A stretch of 48,374 bases of DNA, taken from the NCBI GenBank assembly GCA_024742395.1, contig JANSYO010000032.1:1-48374 (forward strand), in the 5' to 3' direction. The notes below the pieces were generated by a model that was given only the letters and a program-made list of their open reading frames with translations, did not search any database and was not told the origin of the DNA. The stretch is from Cytophagales bacterium. Its GTDB lineage: Bacteria > Bacteroidota > Bacteroidia > Cytophagales > Spirosomataceae. Made by a program: the position numbers and the translations under genes. Shown here piece by piece: positions 9,294 through 17,195 of this stretch; position 1 is the stretch's first letter, and every line of letters begins with the position of its first letter.

Positions 9294-10364
9294 ATGAAAA
9301 ACATACTGGTACTTTTCTTAATCGTTTTTTCCTTTAAGCCCATACTGGCTCAAGAAGCTGATGGCGTCAGGGGCCTGGCTATTGGGGTGCCGGGTAAAGA
9401 AGATGTTCCTCGTTTTGTACGATTTATGGATGAGGAATTAGGTCCAAGAGGTATCAATGTTTTGGTTCTAAGAGTCGATTATAATTATGAATACAAGTCC
9501 CAGCCCAAATTGGTAAATAAAGGGGCTTTGAGTCAAAAGGAGGTTGATTTACTGGTGGCGGCTGCCAAGAGAAATAAAATCAAGATTATTCCTCAAATTA
9601 ATTTATTAGGTCATCAGTCCTGGCACAGCGATTTAGAAAAACTTCTTGAAGTTTATCCTGAGTTTGATGAAACCCCTCATATAGTATTGCCGGAAAAATA
9701 TGAATGGCCTAATGAAGATGGACTGTATTGTAAGAGTTACTGCCCATTGCATCCGGAAGTACATAATGTAGTATTTCAGTTAGTAGATGAGATCACAGAA
9801 GCTTTTAAAGCAGATGCTTTTCATGCAGGTCTTGATGAAGTTTTTTATATCGGAGATGACAAATGCCCAAGATGTAGTGGGAGAGATAAAGCAGAGCTTT
9901 TTGCAGGAGAAGTAGCTAGTATTCGAAATCATCTGGCTCTTTCGGGTAAGAAACTATGGATGTGGGGAGACCGGCTAATTGATGGAAAAACCACAGGAAT
10001 AGGTATGTGGGAGGCCAGTATGAACAATACTCACCGAGCCGTCGATTTAATTCCTAAAGATGTAGTCATTTGTGATTGGCATTACGAAAGGGCTGATCCC
10101 ACAGCCGCCTATTTTGCTCTTAAAGGTTTTGATGTAGTGACTTGTCCGTGGAGAATACCTTCTGTTTCCTTACAGCAGAAATCATTACTGGAAGCTCTGA
10201 TAAAAGGGGCCACCAAGGAGACTAAGCCTCGATATAAAGGAATGATGCATACGGTATGGAGTAGTGCAGGTGGTTTTCTGGATAGATTTGATAAAGTACC
10301 TGAAAATCCTGAGCTGAGCGATGTAGCTACTTTTAAGGCAATTTTTCCAACTAAGAAATTATAA
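9294..10364 (+). CDS. exported GH20-like glycosidase
   Basis: A 356-residue protein with a signal peptide (MKNILVLFLIVFSFKPILAQ) and a single TIM-barrel-like domain. The best diagnostic is HAGLDEVFYIGDD (H177, D181, E182), corresponding to the DE catalytic pair of GH20 beta-hexosaminidases. Earlier strands (INVLVLRVDYNYEYKSQP, IKIIPQINLLGHQSWH) and MWGDRL/ICDWHY later also fit a GH20 barrel. It is shorter than typical GH20 enzymes (500 residues or more), lacks the N-terminal GH20b domain and has CPRC (191-194) next to the active-site strand. It is probably a member of a divergent GH20-related group. It is translationally close-coupled to the acyltransferase. Confidence 0.75.
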   Translation: MKNILVLFLIVFSFKPILAQEADGVRGLAIGVPGKEDVPRFVRFMDEELGPRGINVLVLRVDYNYEYKSQPKLVNKGALSQKEVDLLVAAAKRNKIKIIPQINLLGHQSWHSDLEKLLEVYPEFDETPHIVLPEKYEWPNEDGLYCKSYCPLHPEVHNVVFQLVDEITEAFKADAFHAGLDEVFYIGDDKCPRCSGRDKAELFAGEVASIRNHLALSGKKLWMWGDRLIDGKTTGIGMWEASMNNTHRAVDLIPKDVVICDWHYERADPTAAYFALKGFDVVTCPWRIPSVSLQQKSLLEALIKGATKETKPRYKGMMHTVWSSAGGFLDRFDKVPENPELSDVATFKAIFPTKKL

Positions 10365-10369
10365 TAAGA

Positions 10370-10396
10370 GAGGCCTGAATAAGTTACTCAGGCCTC
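10370..10396. terminator. hairpin between convergent genes
   Basis: Perfect 9-base stem GAGGCCTGA (10370-10378) / TCAGGCCTC (10388-10396) with a 9-base loop, between the convergent GH20-like and aldo/keto reductase genes. The minus-strand flank (TCTTATTATAATTTC) is more T-rich, so it probably mainly ends the reductase transcript. Confidence 0.6.
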
Positions 10397-10402
10397 ATTG
10401 AA

Positions 10403-11398
10403 TTATTTGGCAGCCAGGATACTTTCAATTTGCTGAAGTTCTTCAGCAGAAAAATGCTTATTATCAAGAGCTCCTAAGGAGTTTTTGAGCTGAGAAACTC
10501 TGCTTGCACCAATTAATACAGTAGTAATTCTTTGATCTTTCAGGAGCCAGGCTATAGCCATTTGAGCCAAAGATTGCCCACGACTAACTGCTATTTCATT
10601 GAGCTTTTTAATCTTGTTTATCGCCACATCATTAATTTCATCTTTTTGTAGGAAGCCATGATCCAGTGCCGCTCTAGAGCCTTCAGGAATACCATTGAGG
10701 TATTTATTGGTTAATAGTCCCTGGGCCAGAGGTGAAAAAGGAATACAACCGATCTCATTGTCTCCAAGAACATCAAGAAGTCCTTCTTCCGGCTCTCTAA
10801 CAAACATACTGTATTTGGGCTGATGAATCAGACATGGGGTACCCAAGTCTTTCAGGATGGCCACAGCTTCAGCTGTTTGTTCCGGATTGTAATTGCTTAG
10901 CCCGGCAAAAAGAGCTTTACCAGAACGAACAATATGGTCTAATGCACCCATGGTTTCTTCCATTGGGGTATCAGGGTCGGGACGATGTGAGTAAAATATA
11001 TCTACATATTCCAGCCCCATTCGTTTTAAACTGGCATTGCAGCTGGCAATAAGGTATTTTCTGGAACCCCATTCTCCGTATGGACCAGGCCACATGTGGT
11101 AACCAGCTTTAGAGGAAATAATCAATTCATCTCGGTAAGGCAAAAAATCTTTTTTCAGGATAGAACCAAAGTTTTCTTCAGCTGAACCCGGAGGCGGGCC
11201 ATAGTTATTTGCCAGGTCAAAATGGGTCACACCTGCATCAAAGGCTGTTCTCAGGATATCACGATAGGTTTCATAAGTGTCTACTCCACCGAAATTATGC
11301 CAAAGGCCCAAAGAAATCTCTGGCAGTCGAATACCGCTCTTTCCACATCTTCGGTATGCCATATTATCGTATCTGGCAGGGTTTGCTATGTAGGTCAT
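10403..11398 (-). CDS. aldo/keto reductase, YghZ/Gpr type
   Basis: A 331-residue (beta/alpha)8 NADPH-dependent reductase. FDAGVTHFDLANNYGPPPGSAEE carries the catalytic Asp and Tyr, ELIISSKAGYHMWPGPYGEWGSRKYL the catalytic Lys, and YVDIFYSHRPDPDTPMEETMGALD the His of the AKR tetrad. The GYxMWPGPYGxxGSRKYL block and the overall length are characteristic of the E. coli YghZ (L-glyceraldehyde-3-phosphate reductase) group, which detoxifies reactive aldehydes. The C-terminal NADP-binding loop (TVLIGASRVSQLKNSLGAL) is present. Start ATG at 11398. A second aldo/keto reductase lies 53 bases upstream on the same strand, so both may be transcribed together. Confidence 0.9.
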   Translation of the reverse strand: MTYIANPARYDNMAYRRCGKSGIRLPEISLGLWHNFGGVDTYETYRDILRTAFDAGVTHFDLANNYGPPPGSAEENFGSILKKDFLPYRDELIISSKAGYHMWPGPYGEWGSRKYLIASCNASLKRMGLEYVDIFYSHRPDPDTPMEETMGALDHIVRSGKALFAGLSNYNPEQTAEAVAILKDLGTPCLIHQPKYSMFVREPEEGLLDVLGDNEIGCIPFSPLAQGLLTNKYLNGIPEGSRAALDHGFLQKDEINDVAINKIKKLNEIAVSRGQSLAQMAIAWLLKDQRITTVLIGASRVSQLKNSLGALDNKHFSAEELQQIESILAAK

Positions 11399-11451
11399 TT
11401 TATATGTATTGGGTTAAAATATAGATTCAAAAAATTAAGGTATTCCAGTTT

Positions 11452-12468
11452 TTACCAGAGATGATGTACGCTTTCTTTAATATACTTTTCATACACTCTG
11501 TTCACGGCAATGCATTGTTCAGGCCTTAGATTAGGAGCGTTTAAAGCATCCAGATTCATAGATATATGCTCGGGTCTGCTTGCTCCCGGAATGACACAGC
11601 TGATGGCCTCAAAATCTAAAATCCATCGAAGAGCCATCTGTGCCAGATTTTGTCCGGCAAAAATAGTTTTAAGTTCTTCAACCGCTTTCAGACCTGTTTG
11701 GTAATCTATTCCAGAGAAGGTTTCGCCTTTGTCAAACATTTCGCCATTCCGATTAAAGGAACGGTGATCATTGGCTCCAAAGGTGCTATCTTTTGAAAAC
11801 TTACCAGTCAAAAGTCCACTGGCTAACGGAACTCTCGCCAGTACTCCTACATTTTTTTTCTTTACTTGCTCAAAGAAAAGTTCTGTAGGTCTTTGTCTGA
11901 ACATGTTGAAAATAATTTGTACGGTACAAACATTATCGAATTCAATGGCTTTCAGTCCTTCTTCAATCTTCTCTACACTAACGCCAAGATGCCTGATTTT
12001 GCCCTCTTCTTTTAGTTTCTCAAAAAGCCCGAATATTTCGGGTCTGTAATAAACTTCTGTAGGTGGGCAATGAAGCTGAATTAGGTCTATTCTATCTATT
12101 GACAATCGCTTCAAGCTATCTTCCACAAATTTTCTTAAAACGGCAGGTTGGTATGCCTCATTTGTGTGTGGGCTAAGCTGGCGACCGCACTTTGTTGCTA
12201 CATAAATTTCTTCAGATCTGCTTTTGAGAAACTTGCCTACGGCGGTTTCACTCTGGCCTACTTCATTTCCGTAAACATCTGCGGTGTCAATAAAGTTAAC
12301 GCCTTTTTCAACGGCCTCGCTAAGTATATTATTTGCTAACGAAAAGTCAAAAGGATCTCCCCATTTACCACCTACTTGCCAAGTGCCAAGGCTAATTTCT
12401 GAAATGCTAAGGTTAGTTTTGCCGAGTATTCTATAGTTCACTTTAATAGGGTTTAGTTTTATTAACAT
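11452..12468 (-). CDS. aldo/keto reductase
   Basis: A 338-residue aldo/keto reductase with VNFIDTADVYGNEVGQSE (catalytic Asp and Tyr), EIYVATKCGRQ (Lys), RIDLIQLHCPP (His) and the C-terminal cofactor loop CVIPGASRPEHISMNLDAL. It belongs to a different subfamily from the YghZ-type gene downstream. The start is the ATG at 12468, one codon inside the longest frame, whose first codon is TTG. The substrate is not predictable. Divergent to hemE. Confidence 0.88.
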   Translation of the reverse strand: MLIKLNPIKVNYRILGKTNLSISEISLGTWQVGGKWGDPFDFSLANNILSEAVEKGVNFIDTADVYGNEVGQSETAVGKFLKSRSEEIYVATKCGRQLSPHTNEAYQPAVLRKFVEDSLKRLSIDRIDLIQLHCPPTEVYYRPEIFGLFEKLKEEGKIRHLGVSVEKIEEGLKAIEFDNVCTVQIIFNMFRQRPTELFFEQVKKKNVGVLARVPLASGLLTGKFSKDSTFGANDHRSFNRNGEMFDKGETFSGIDYQTGLKAVEELKTIFAGQNLAQMALRWILDFEAISCVIPGASRPEHISMNLDALNAPNLRPEQCIAVNRVYEKYIKESVHHLW

Positions 12469-12621
12469 CAAAAATCAACTTTGATAATGGGATATACAAA
12501 TCCTGCTGATATTAATAAAAATACAGTAGATGAAAGATCTTGGTAATGGTTCAGAACTAAATAGTAAACAGTTTTCTGACTTATAGACATTAATTAAGTC
12601 TTAAGCACTTATTTTTGCGGC

Positions 12622-13641
12622 ATGAATTTGAAAAATGATCTGCTTTTAAGAGCAGCTAAAGGAGAAGAAGTAGAGCGTATTCCGGTATGGACTATGCGTC
12701 AGGCAGGTAGAATCCTCAAAGAGTATCGTGAGGTAAGAGCCAAAGCCGGAAGTTTTATCAATCTGGCGAAATCGCCCGAAATGGCAGCAGAGGTGACAAT
12801 TCAGCCCGTTGACATCCTGGGAGTTGATGCCGCAATAATCTTTTCAGATATTCTGGTGGTGCCTGAAGCCATGAATTTACCCTATGAGATGGTAGAGAAA
12901 AAGGGCCCGGTTTTTCCTAAAACTGTTAAAACAGAAACCGATATTCATGCTTTAAATACTGAAGATATTGAGCATCATTTGGCATATGTTATTGACGCTA
13001 TAAAATTGGTAAAGAAAGAGTTAAACGGGAGAGTGCCACTTATTGGTTTTGCCGGTGCACCTTTTACCATTTTTTGCTACATGATAGAAGGCAAAGGATC
13101 TAAAACCTTTTCATTGGCTAAGAAAATGCTGTATACAGAGCCTGAAATTTCAAGAGCCCTGCTGCAAAAAATTACGGATGTTACAATAACGTATTTAAAG
13201 GCTCAGATAGCTGCAGGAGCTGATTTGGTTCAGATTTTTGATAGCTGGGCAGGTATACTTTCGCCTGAACAATACTCAGCTTTTGCTATTCCATACATAA
13301 AACAAATATGTGATGCCATACAGGAGACACCTGTTACGGTTTTTGCAAAGGGGGCCTATTTTGCCCGAGAGGAGATTGGTCAGTTAGGCTGCCAGGTGGT
13401 AGGATTAGATTGGAACATGAGTATTTCTGAATCCAGAAAGTTGATTCCCAATAAAACGCTTCAGGGTAATTTGGATCCATGTGTTCTTTATGGCTCATTC
13501 AATGAGATTGAAAGGAATACCAAAGCCATGCTGACTGCCTTTGGCAAACAGCGATACATTGCCAATTTAGGTCATGGGGTCTATCCAGATACAAACCCTG
13601 ACAATGTAAAATGCTTTATTGATACCGTTAAAAGTTTCTAA
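12622..13641 (+). CDS. hemE: uroporphyrinogen decarboxylase
   Basis: A 339-residue HemE, which decarboxylates the four acetate side chains of uroporphyrinogen III to give coproporphyrinogen III in heme synthesis. Diagnostic segments are [19 protein letters not shown] (residues 21-39, substrate-binding Arg residues), [16 protein letters not shown] (catalytic Asp) and the C-terminal [10 protein letters not shown] and [16 protein letters not shown]. Full length for the family. A TATTTTTG element matching the Bacteroidota -7 box lies at 12610-12617, only four bases before the ATG, so a very short or absent leader is possible, but no TTG is at the matching -33 position. The stop overlaps the next gene's ATG by one base. 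Confidence 0.97.
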   Translation: MNLKNDLLLRAAKGEEVERIPVWTMRQAGRILKEYREVRAKAGSFINLAKSPEMAAEVTIQPVDILGVDAAIIFSDILVVPEAMNLPYEMVEKKGPVFPKTVKTETDIHALNTEDIEHHLAYVIDAIKLVKKELNGRVPLIGFAGAPFTIFCYMIEGKGSKTFSLAKKMLYTEPEISRALLQKITDVTITYLKAQIAAGADLVQIFDSWAGILSPEQYSAFAIPYIKQICDAIQETPVTVFAKGAYFAREEIGQLGCQVVGLDWNMSISESRKLIPNKTLQGNLDPCVLYGSFNEIERNTKAMLTAFGKQRYIANLGHGVYPDTNPDNVKCFIDTVKSF

Positions 13642-14183
13642 TGAAGAGGCTTAGTTTCATACTGCTCATTTCTTTCATGAGCTCATGTGTTACTAAGCCG
13701 CCTTATGTTTCCTCTGATTTTCGGACCTTAGTTTCTTTTCACAAGAAAATAGCCATATTACCTGTTCAGATTCATTCAAGAATCAGCAATTTAAGACTAG
13801 ACTCTGATTTGCAGAGAAACCTGTTTATTGCCCTGGCAAAGAGAGTTGAAAGAGGGCAGTCATCTATTTCTATTCAAAATTATCAGGAAACATCCCGAAT
13901 TCTCAAGTCCTCAAATATCTCAGAAAAAATAATAAAGGATATTGACAAAGCGGCTCTCTGCAAATTACTGGGAGTAGATGCTGTCATGTTAAGCGAAGGA
14001 TTCTTCAGAAAGCATAAATTTAATGACGTTAAAGTAAGTATGCAGAGCTCAATTTATGATTATCATAAAGGAGGTCTCATCTGGCGAAAGGAACTCACCA
14101 TGGAGTCAATAGTCAGAGCAGAAACTGCAGATAAGCTCATCAATATTATTATAACAGATATGGCTAAGCTGTTACCCTATTAG
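13641..14183 (+). CDS. lipoprotein, tandem paralogue 1
   Basis: A 180-residue protein with a lipoprotein signal ([16 protein letters not shown], Cys16) followed by PYVSSDFRTLVSFHKKIAILPVQI. The IAILP strand, the later LQRNLFIALAKRVERG helix, the ALCKLLGVDAVMLSEG strand and the final AKLLPY recall periplasmic CsgG/GNA1162/TolB-N-like lipoproteins, but I cannot place it in a named family with certainty. It is clearly paralogous to the next gene. The start overlaps the hemE stop (TAATG), so it is translationally coupled to hemE although no role in heme synthesis is known. Confidence 0.8.
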   Translation: MKRLSFILLISFMSSCVTKPPYVSSDFRTLVSFHKKIAILPVQIHSRISNLRLDSDLQRNLFIALAKRVERGQSSISIQNYQETSRILKSSNISEKIIKDIDKAALCKLLGVDAVMLSEGFFRKHKFNDVKVSMQSSIYDYHKGGLIWRKELTMESIVRAETADKLINIIITDMAKLLPY

Positions 14184-14217
14184 CAACATTTTAGCCGTAA
14201 TATGCGTTTATTAGGTT

Positions 14218-14832
14218 ATGAAAACATTCGTTGGTTTTGCCCTTGTTTTAGTCTTAGTTGGCTGTAAAGTAAATGCTCCCTATGTATCTGATAATCTGCA
14301 GAATCAGACTCAGTTTCATCAGAGGATTGCTATTTTACCATTTGTAGTCACTTTCAATGATGAGTACAAAGAAGGTCAGAACAGAAGGGGGAGGAAATCT
14401 GCCAGCTACTGGCAGGAACAAGAGCGATTAGCCGGCCTAGATTTACAAAAGGAACTCTTTATTACTTTGGCAAAAAGGGTAGAGAAGGGAAAATTGGAAA
14501 AGGTAATTCAAGATTTTGTCAGCACAAACAAGGCATTGGCAGAGGCTGGCATAAAAATTCAGGAACTTCCTACACTAAACAGAGCAGATTTATGCCGGGT
14601 ATTAAATGTAGACGCTTTAATTACCGGCAGTACCCAAATAGTGGTTTACCCATTCGGATTTGGAGGCCCGGGTCAGGGCGGAGCCACCACGCAGGCAAGG
14701 TTATTTGACGGGGGGTCAGGAGAGTTGCTTTGGAGCAAAGAACTTAGCCAGAGACCAACCAGTGGAATGGATACACCCAAAAGACTAGGTACCAGTACCG
14801 TTCATGAGCTCGCTAAATTATTGCCGTATTAA
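14218..14832 (+). CDS. lipoprotein, tandem paralogue 2
   Basis: A 204-residue lipoprotein (MKTFVGFALVLVLVGC, Cys16). It shares PYVS, FHQRIAILPF, DLQKELFITLAKRVEKG, NRADLCRVLNVDALITG and the terminal AKLLPY with the preceding gene, in the same order, so the two arose by tandem duplication. It differs by an extra polar insertion after IAILP (EGQNRRGRKSASYWQEQ) and a glycine-rich turn (GFGGPGQGG) before the last strands. The ARLFDGGSGELLWSKEL strand is typical of outer-membrane-associated CsgG/GNA1162-type folds, an inference only. Its TAA overlaps the fmt TAA on the other strand within TTAA. Confidence 0.8.
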   Translation: MKTFVGFALVLVLVGCKVNAPYVSDNLQNQTQFHQRIAILPFVVTFNDEYKEGQNRRGRKSASYWQEQERLAGLDLQKELFITLAKRVEKGKLEKVIQDFVSTNKALAEAGIKIQELPTLNRADLCRVLNVDALITGSTQIVVYPFGFGGPGQGGATTQARLFDGGSGELLWSKELSQRPTSGMDTPKRLGTSTVHELAKLLPY

Positions 14833-15779
14833 AGGACTACCTCCAGGCTGTTAGCATCGTAGCCACGTAAAAACTCCTCAATGCTAATCCTCTTTTTTCC
14901 GGGCATCTGTAGACTCAAAATATGCACTGAGCCCAAAGCGGTGCCAACAGACAAATAGGTTTTATTGTCTGTATCTATTTTTCCTGTGATACCTGACTTA
15001 TTATCGGCTACCCGACTTTCAAAGATCTTAACTGCCTGCTGTTTTCCATTGACCTTTAGCTCGGCCCAGGCTGCAGGATAAGGACTTAATCCTCTGATAT
15101 GATTATGAACTTCAGACGCGGTTTTGTTCCAGTTTATTTGACAGGTTTCTTTATGTATTTTGGGAGCTTCTTTTAATTCTGTTTCTGAATTTATCAGTTC
15201 GTTTTGAGCTACTACGGGATATTCATTTTTTTCAATGGCTCTAACCGTTTTTAAAACCAGATTGGCACCAGCTACCATCATTTCATCGTGTAATTCACCC
15301 GCTGTCATGTTTTCACCTATATCCAAGGTGTCTGTAAACATGATTTTGCCGGTATCTATTTCTTTTTCAATAAAGAAGGTAGTAACTCCTGTTTGCTCTT
15401 CGCCATTCATAATGGCCCAGTTAATGGGTGCTGCACCTCTATACTGCGGCAGCAAAGAACCATGCAGATTAAATGTACCTTTTGGAGGCATGGCCCAGAT
15501 AATTTCAGGTAGCATTCTGAATGCCACCACAATCTGTAAATCAGCTTTGTAAGAGCGTAATTCTTCAAGAAACTCAGGATTCTTTAATCTGGGTGGCTGC
15601 AGAACCGGGATATTATTCTGATTAGCATACACTTTAACAGGTGTTTCTCTAAGTTTTTGACCTCTGCCAGCGGGTTTGTCAGGTGCAGTGATTACCGCTA
15701 CCACATTGCAGTGGTTTTCTACCAAAACTTTAAGACTTTCCACCGCAAAATCCGGGGTGCCCATGAAAATAATTCTCAT
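14829..15779 (-). CDS. fmt: methionyl-tRNA formyltransferase
   Basis: A 316-residue Fmt, which formylates initiator Met-tRNA using 10-formyl-THF. IIFMGTPDFAVESL (4-17) opens the Rossmann-like formyltransferase domain, and GTFNLHGSLLPQYRGAAPINWA (from residue 101) holds the conserved Asn104/His106 and the SLLPxYRG folate loop; the third catalytic residue is the Asp of EIDTGKIM. The C-terminal OB-like domain (residues ~205-310) is present, with IRGLSPYPAAW and the SVHILSLQMPGKKR strand. Start ATG at 15779. Monocistronic and convergent with the lipoprotein pair. Confidence 0.97.
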   Translation of the reverse strand: MRIIFMGTPDFAVESLKVLVENHCNVVAVITAPDKPAGRGQKLRETPVKVYANQNNIPVLQPPRLKNPEFLEELRSYKADLQIVVAFRMLPEIIWAMPPKGTFNLHGSLLPQYRGAAPINWAIMNGEEQTGVTTFFIEKEIDTGKIMFTDTLDIGENMTAGELHDEMMVAGANLVLKTVRAIEKNEYPVVAQNELINSETELKEAPKIHKETCQINWNKTASEVHNHIRGLSPYPAAWAELKVNGKQQAVKIFESRVADNKSGITGKIDTDNKTYLSVGTALGSVHILSLQMPGKKRISIEEFLRGYDANSLEVVL

Positions 15780-15840
15780 ATCCTGTTTTTATTAAATGCA
15801 AAGCTATAAAACTTCGTGATTCTTATTCTTCTTGTCTATA

Positions 15841-15870
15841 TTGCTATGACAAGATTAATTTGTAATTTTG
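15841..15870 (+). promoter_or_regulatory. Bacteroidota-type promoter of the greA leader
   Basis: TTG at 15841-15843, then exactly 19 bases, then TAATTTTG at 15863-15870, an exact match to the sigma-ABfr pattern TTG-N19-TAnnTTTG. The expected transcription start is near 15877, about ten bases before the 14-codon leader ORF. Confidence 0.75.
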
Positions 15871-15887
15871 ATACTCAAACATTGAGA

Positions 15888-15932
15888 ATGAAGTCACAAA
15901 CGACAAATTTTATATTCAGAGAGCGAGACTGA
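15888..15932 (+). CDS. 14-residue leader peptide candidate upstream of greA
   Basis: ATG at 15888, peptide MKSQTTNFIFRERD, TGA at 15930-15932. The ORF is placed about ten bases after the predicted start site and 33 bases before the first of two intrinsic terminators, which is the layout of a leader peptide or of a short regulatory RNA. The codon content shows no run of a single amino acid, so classical amino-acid attenuation is not obvious. I know of no homologue; coding status is inferred from position only. Confidence 0.4.
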   Translation: MKSQTTNFIFRERD

Positions 15933-15965
15933 AGCAGTTTCTATTAACAATCAAATGATTAGTAG

Positions 15966-15995
15966 GAACGGTGAATTTAGCCGTTCTTTTTTTTT
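15966..15995 (+). terminator. intrinsic terminator 1 in the greA leader
   Basis: GAACGG (15966-15971) pairs with CCGTTC (15981-15986) across a 9-base loop and is followed by nine T residues (15987-15995). It lies between the leader promoter and greA on the same strand. Confidence 0.85.
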
Positions 15996-15998
15996 CTA

Positions 15999-16029
15999 CC
16001 CTCCGCAAATGTGGAGGGCAGTTTTTTTT
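15999..16029 (+). terminator. intrinsic terminator 2 in the greA leader
   Basis: CCCTCC (15999-16004) pairs with GGAGGG (16013-16018) and the stem can be extended inward by G-T, C-G and A-T pairs. Two bases then eight T residues follow (16022-16029). It comes right after terminator 1 and ends 24 bases before the greA ATG, leaving little room for a separate greA promoter. Confidence 0.8.
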
Positions 16030-16053
16030 CGAAACCATAGATAAATTATTACT

Positions 16054-16527
16054 ATGTCTAAATTTCAATATTACACACAGTCAGGCTACGACAACCTAAA
16101 GGAGAAACTGAAGGAGATGAAAGGTAAAGGACGTACCGAAATAGCCCGTCAAATAGCAGAAGCACGTGATAAAGGTGATCTTTCTGAAAACGCAGAATAC
16201 GATGCAGCCAAAGATGCCCAGGGTCTTTTAGAAACAGAGATTTCTAAACTGGAAAATTTAATGGCCAATGCCAGAGTATTGGATGAATCTGCAATTAGCA
16301 TGACACATGTATCATTAATGAATAAAGTGACTATCAAAAACCTTAAGAATGGGGCTAAGATGGTTTACACTCTTGTGGCTGAAGAGGAGGCTAACCTGAA
16401 AGAGGGGAAAATCTCTATTAATTCGCCGTTTGCGAAAGGCTTGTTAGGAAAAGCAGTAGGAGAGAAAGCTCAAATACAGGCTCCGGCAGGTTTAGTAGAA
16501 GTAGAAGTAGTAGAAATTTCTATCTAA
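16054..16527 (+). CDS. greA: transcription elongation factor GreA
   Basis: A 157-residue GreA, which rescues backtracked RNA polymerase by stimulating transcript cleavage. The N-terminal coiled coil (residues ~10-75) has the acidic tip EARDKGDLSENAEYDAAK with Asp42 and Glu45 at the positions of the catalytic pair. The C-terminal FKBP-like domain ends SPFAKGLLGKAVGEKAQIQAPAGLVEVEVVEI. Full length, ATG at 16054. It is preceded by a promoter, a short ORF and two strong terminators, so expression probably depends on read-through. The HIT gene follows after six bases. Confidence 0.97.
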   Translation: MSKFQYYTQSGYDNLKEKLKEMKGKGRTEIARQIAEARDKGDLSENAEYDAAKDAQGLLETEISKLENLMANARVLDESAISMTHVSLMNKVTIKNLKNGAKMVYTLVAEEEANLKEGKISINSPFAKGLLGKAVGEKAQIQAPAGLVEVEVVEISI

Positions 16528-16533
16528 ATTAAA

Positions 16534-16929
16534 ATGGCATCTATATTCACAAAAATTGTCAATGGAGAAATTCCTTGTCATAAGATTGCAGAGACAGACG
16601 ACTTTTTGGCTTTTCTGGATGTTTTCCCTTGTGCCAAAGGTCATACCCTGGTTATTCCTAAAAAAGAGGTGGACTACATCTTTGATTTAGAAGATGAGCT
16701 GTATATAGATTTGATGGCTTTTGCCAAGCAAATAGAACCTGCTATCAGAAAGGTGATTCCTTGTAAAAGAGTAGGTGTTGCGGTGATTGGTCTTGAAGTG
16801 CCTCATGCACATGTGCACTTAATTCCTATGAACAGTATGTCTGATATGAACTTTAATAGTAAGCTTAAATTATCTGATGAAGAATTAGCTGAAACGGCTA
16901 AAAAAATAAGAGAGCACATCTCATTATGA
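16534..16929 (+). CDS. HIT family protein (HinT-like nucleotide hydrolase)
   Basis: A 131-residue histidine-triad protein. IFTKIVNGEIPCHKIAETDDFLAFLD is the typical N-terminus and VPHAHVHLIPMN carries the HxHxH triad (His91, His93, His95). HinT-type enzymes hydrolyse AMP-lysine and other phosphoramidates. It starts six bases after greA, a common pairing in Bacteroidota, and belongs to the same transcript. Confidence 0.93.
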   Translation: MASIFTKIVNGEIPCHKIAETDDFLAFLDVFPCAKGHTLVIPKKEVDYIFDLEDELYIDLMAFAKQIEPAIRKVIPCKRVGVAVIGLEVPHAHVHLIPMNSMSDMNFNSKLKLSDEELAETAKKIREHISL

Positions 16930-16985
16930 TTGTTGGTCGTAAGTTCTTATATTAAGAGTTCTATCAAACTATAAATTCAAACAAT

Positions 16986-17195
16986 ATGTCAATCGTAAAA
17001 GTAATAGAATTAATTGCCTCATCTGAAACAAGCATAGAGGATGCAATGCAGAAAGCAGTGACTGAAGCCTCAAAGACGATACATAATATAGATTCTGTAT
17101 ATGTAAAGGATATTAAGGCTCATGTCAAAGATGGTAGAATTACCAGTTACGGAGTTATCTGTAACCTTTCATTCAGACTGGGCACAAAAGACTAG
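16986..17195 (+). CDS. dodecin-like protein lacking the usual flavin-contact residues
   Basis: A 69-residue protein with the dodecin layout: VKVIELIASSETSIEDAMQKAVTEASKTI, then VYVKDIKAHVKDGRITSYGVICNLSFRL (one helix packed on three strands; dodecins assemble into hollow dodecamers). In flavin-storing dodecins a Trp just before the second strand and a Gln in the third strand sandwich the flavin. Here the matching positions read DS-V (Ser instead of Trp) and SYGV (Gly instead of Gln). It is thus probably a dodecin-fold protein with altered or no flavin binding. The last four bases overlap gpsA, and its terminator lies in the gpsA 3' end. Confidence 0.85.
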   Translation: MSIVKVIELIASSETSIEDAMQKAVTEASKTIHNIDSVYVKDIKAHVKDGRITSYGVICNLSFRLGTKD

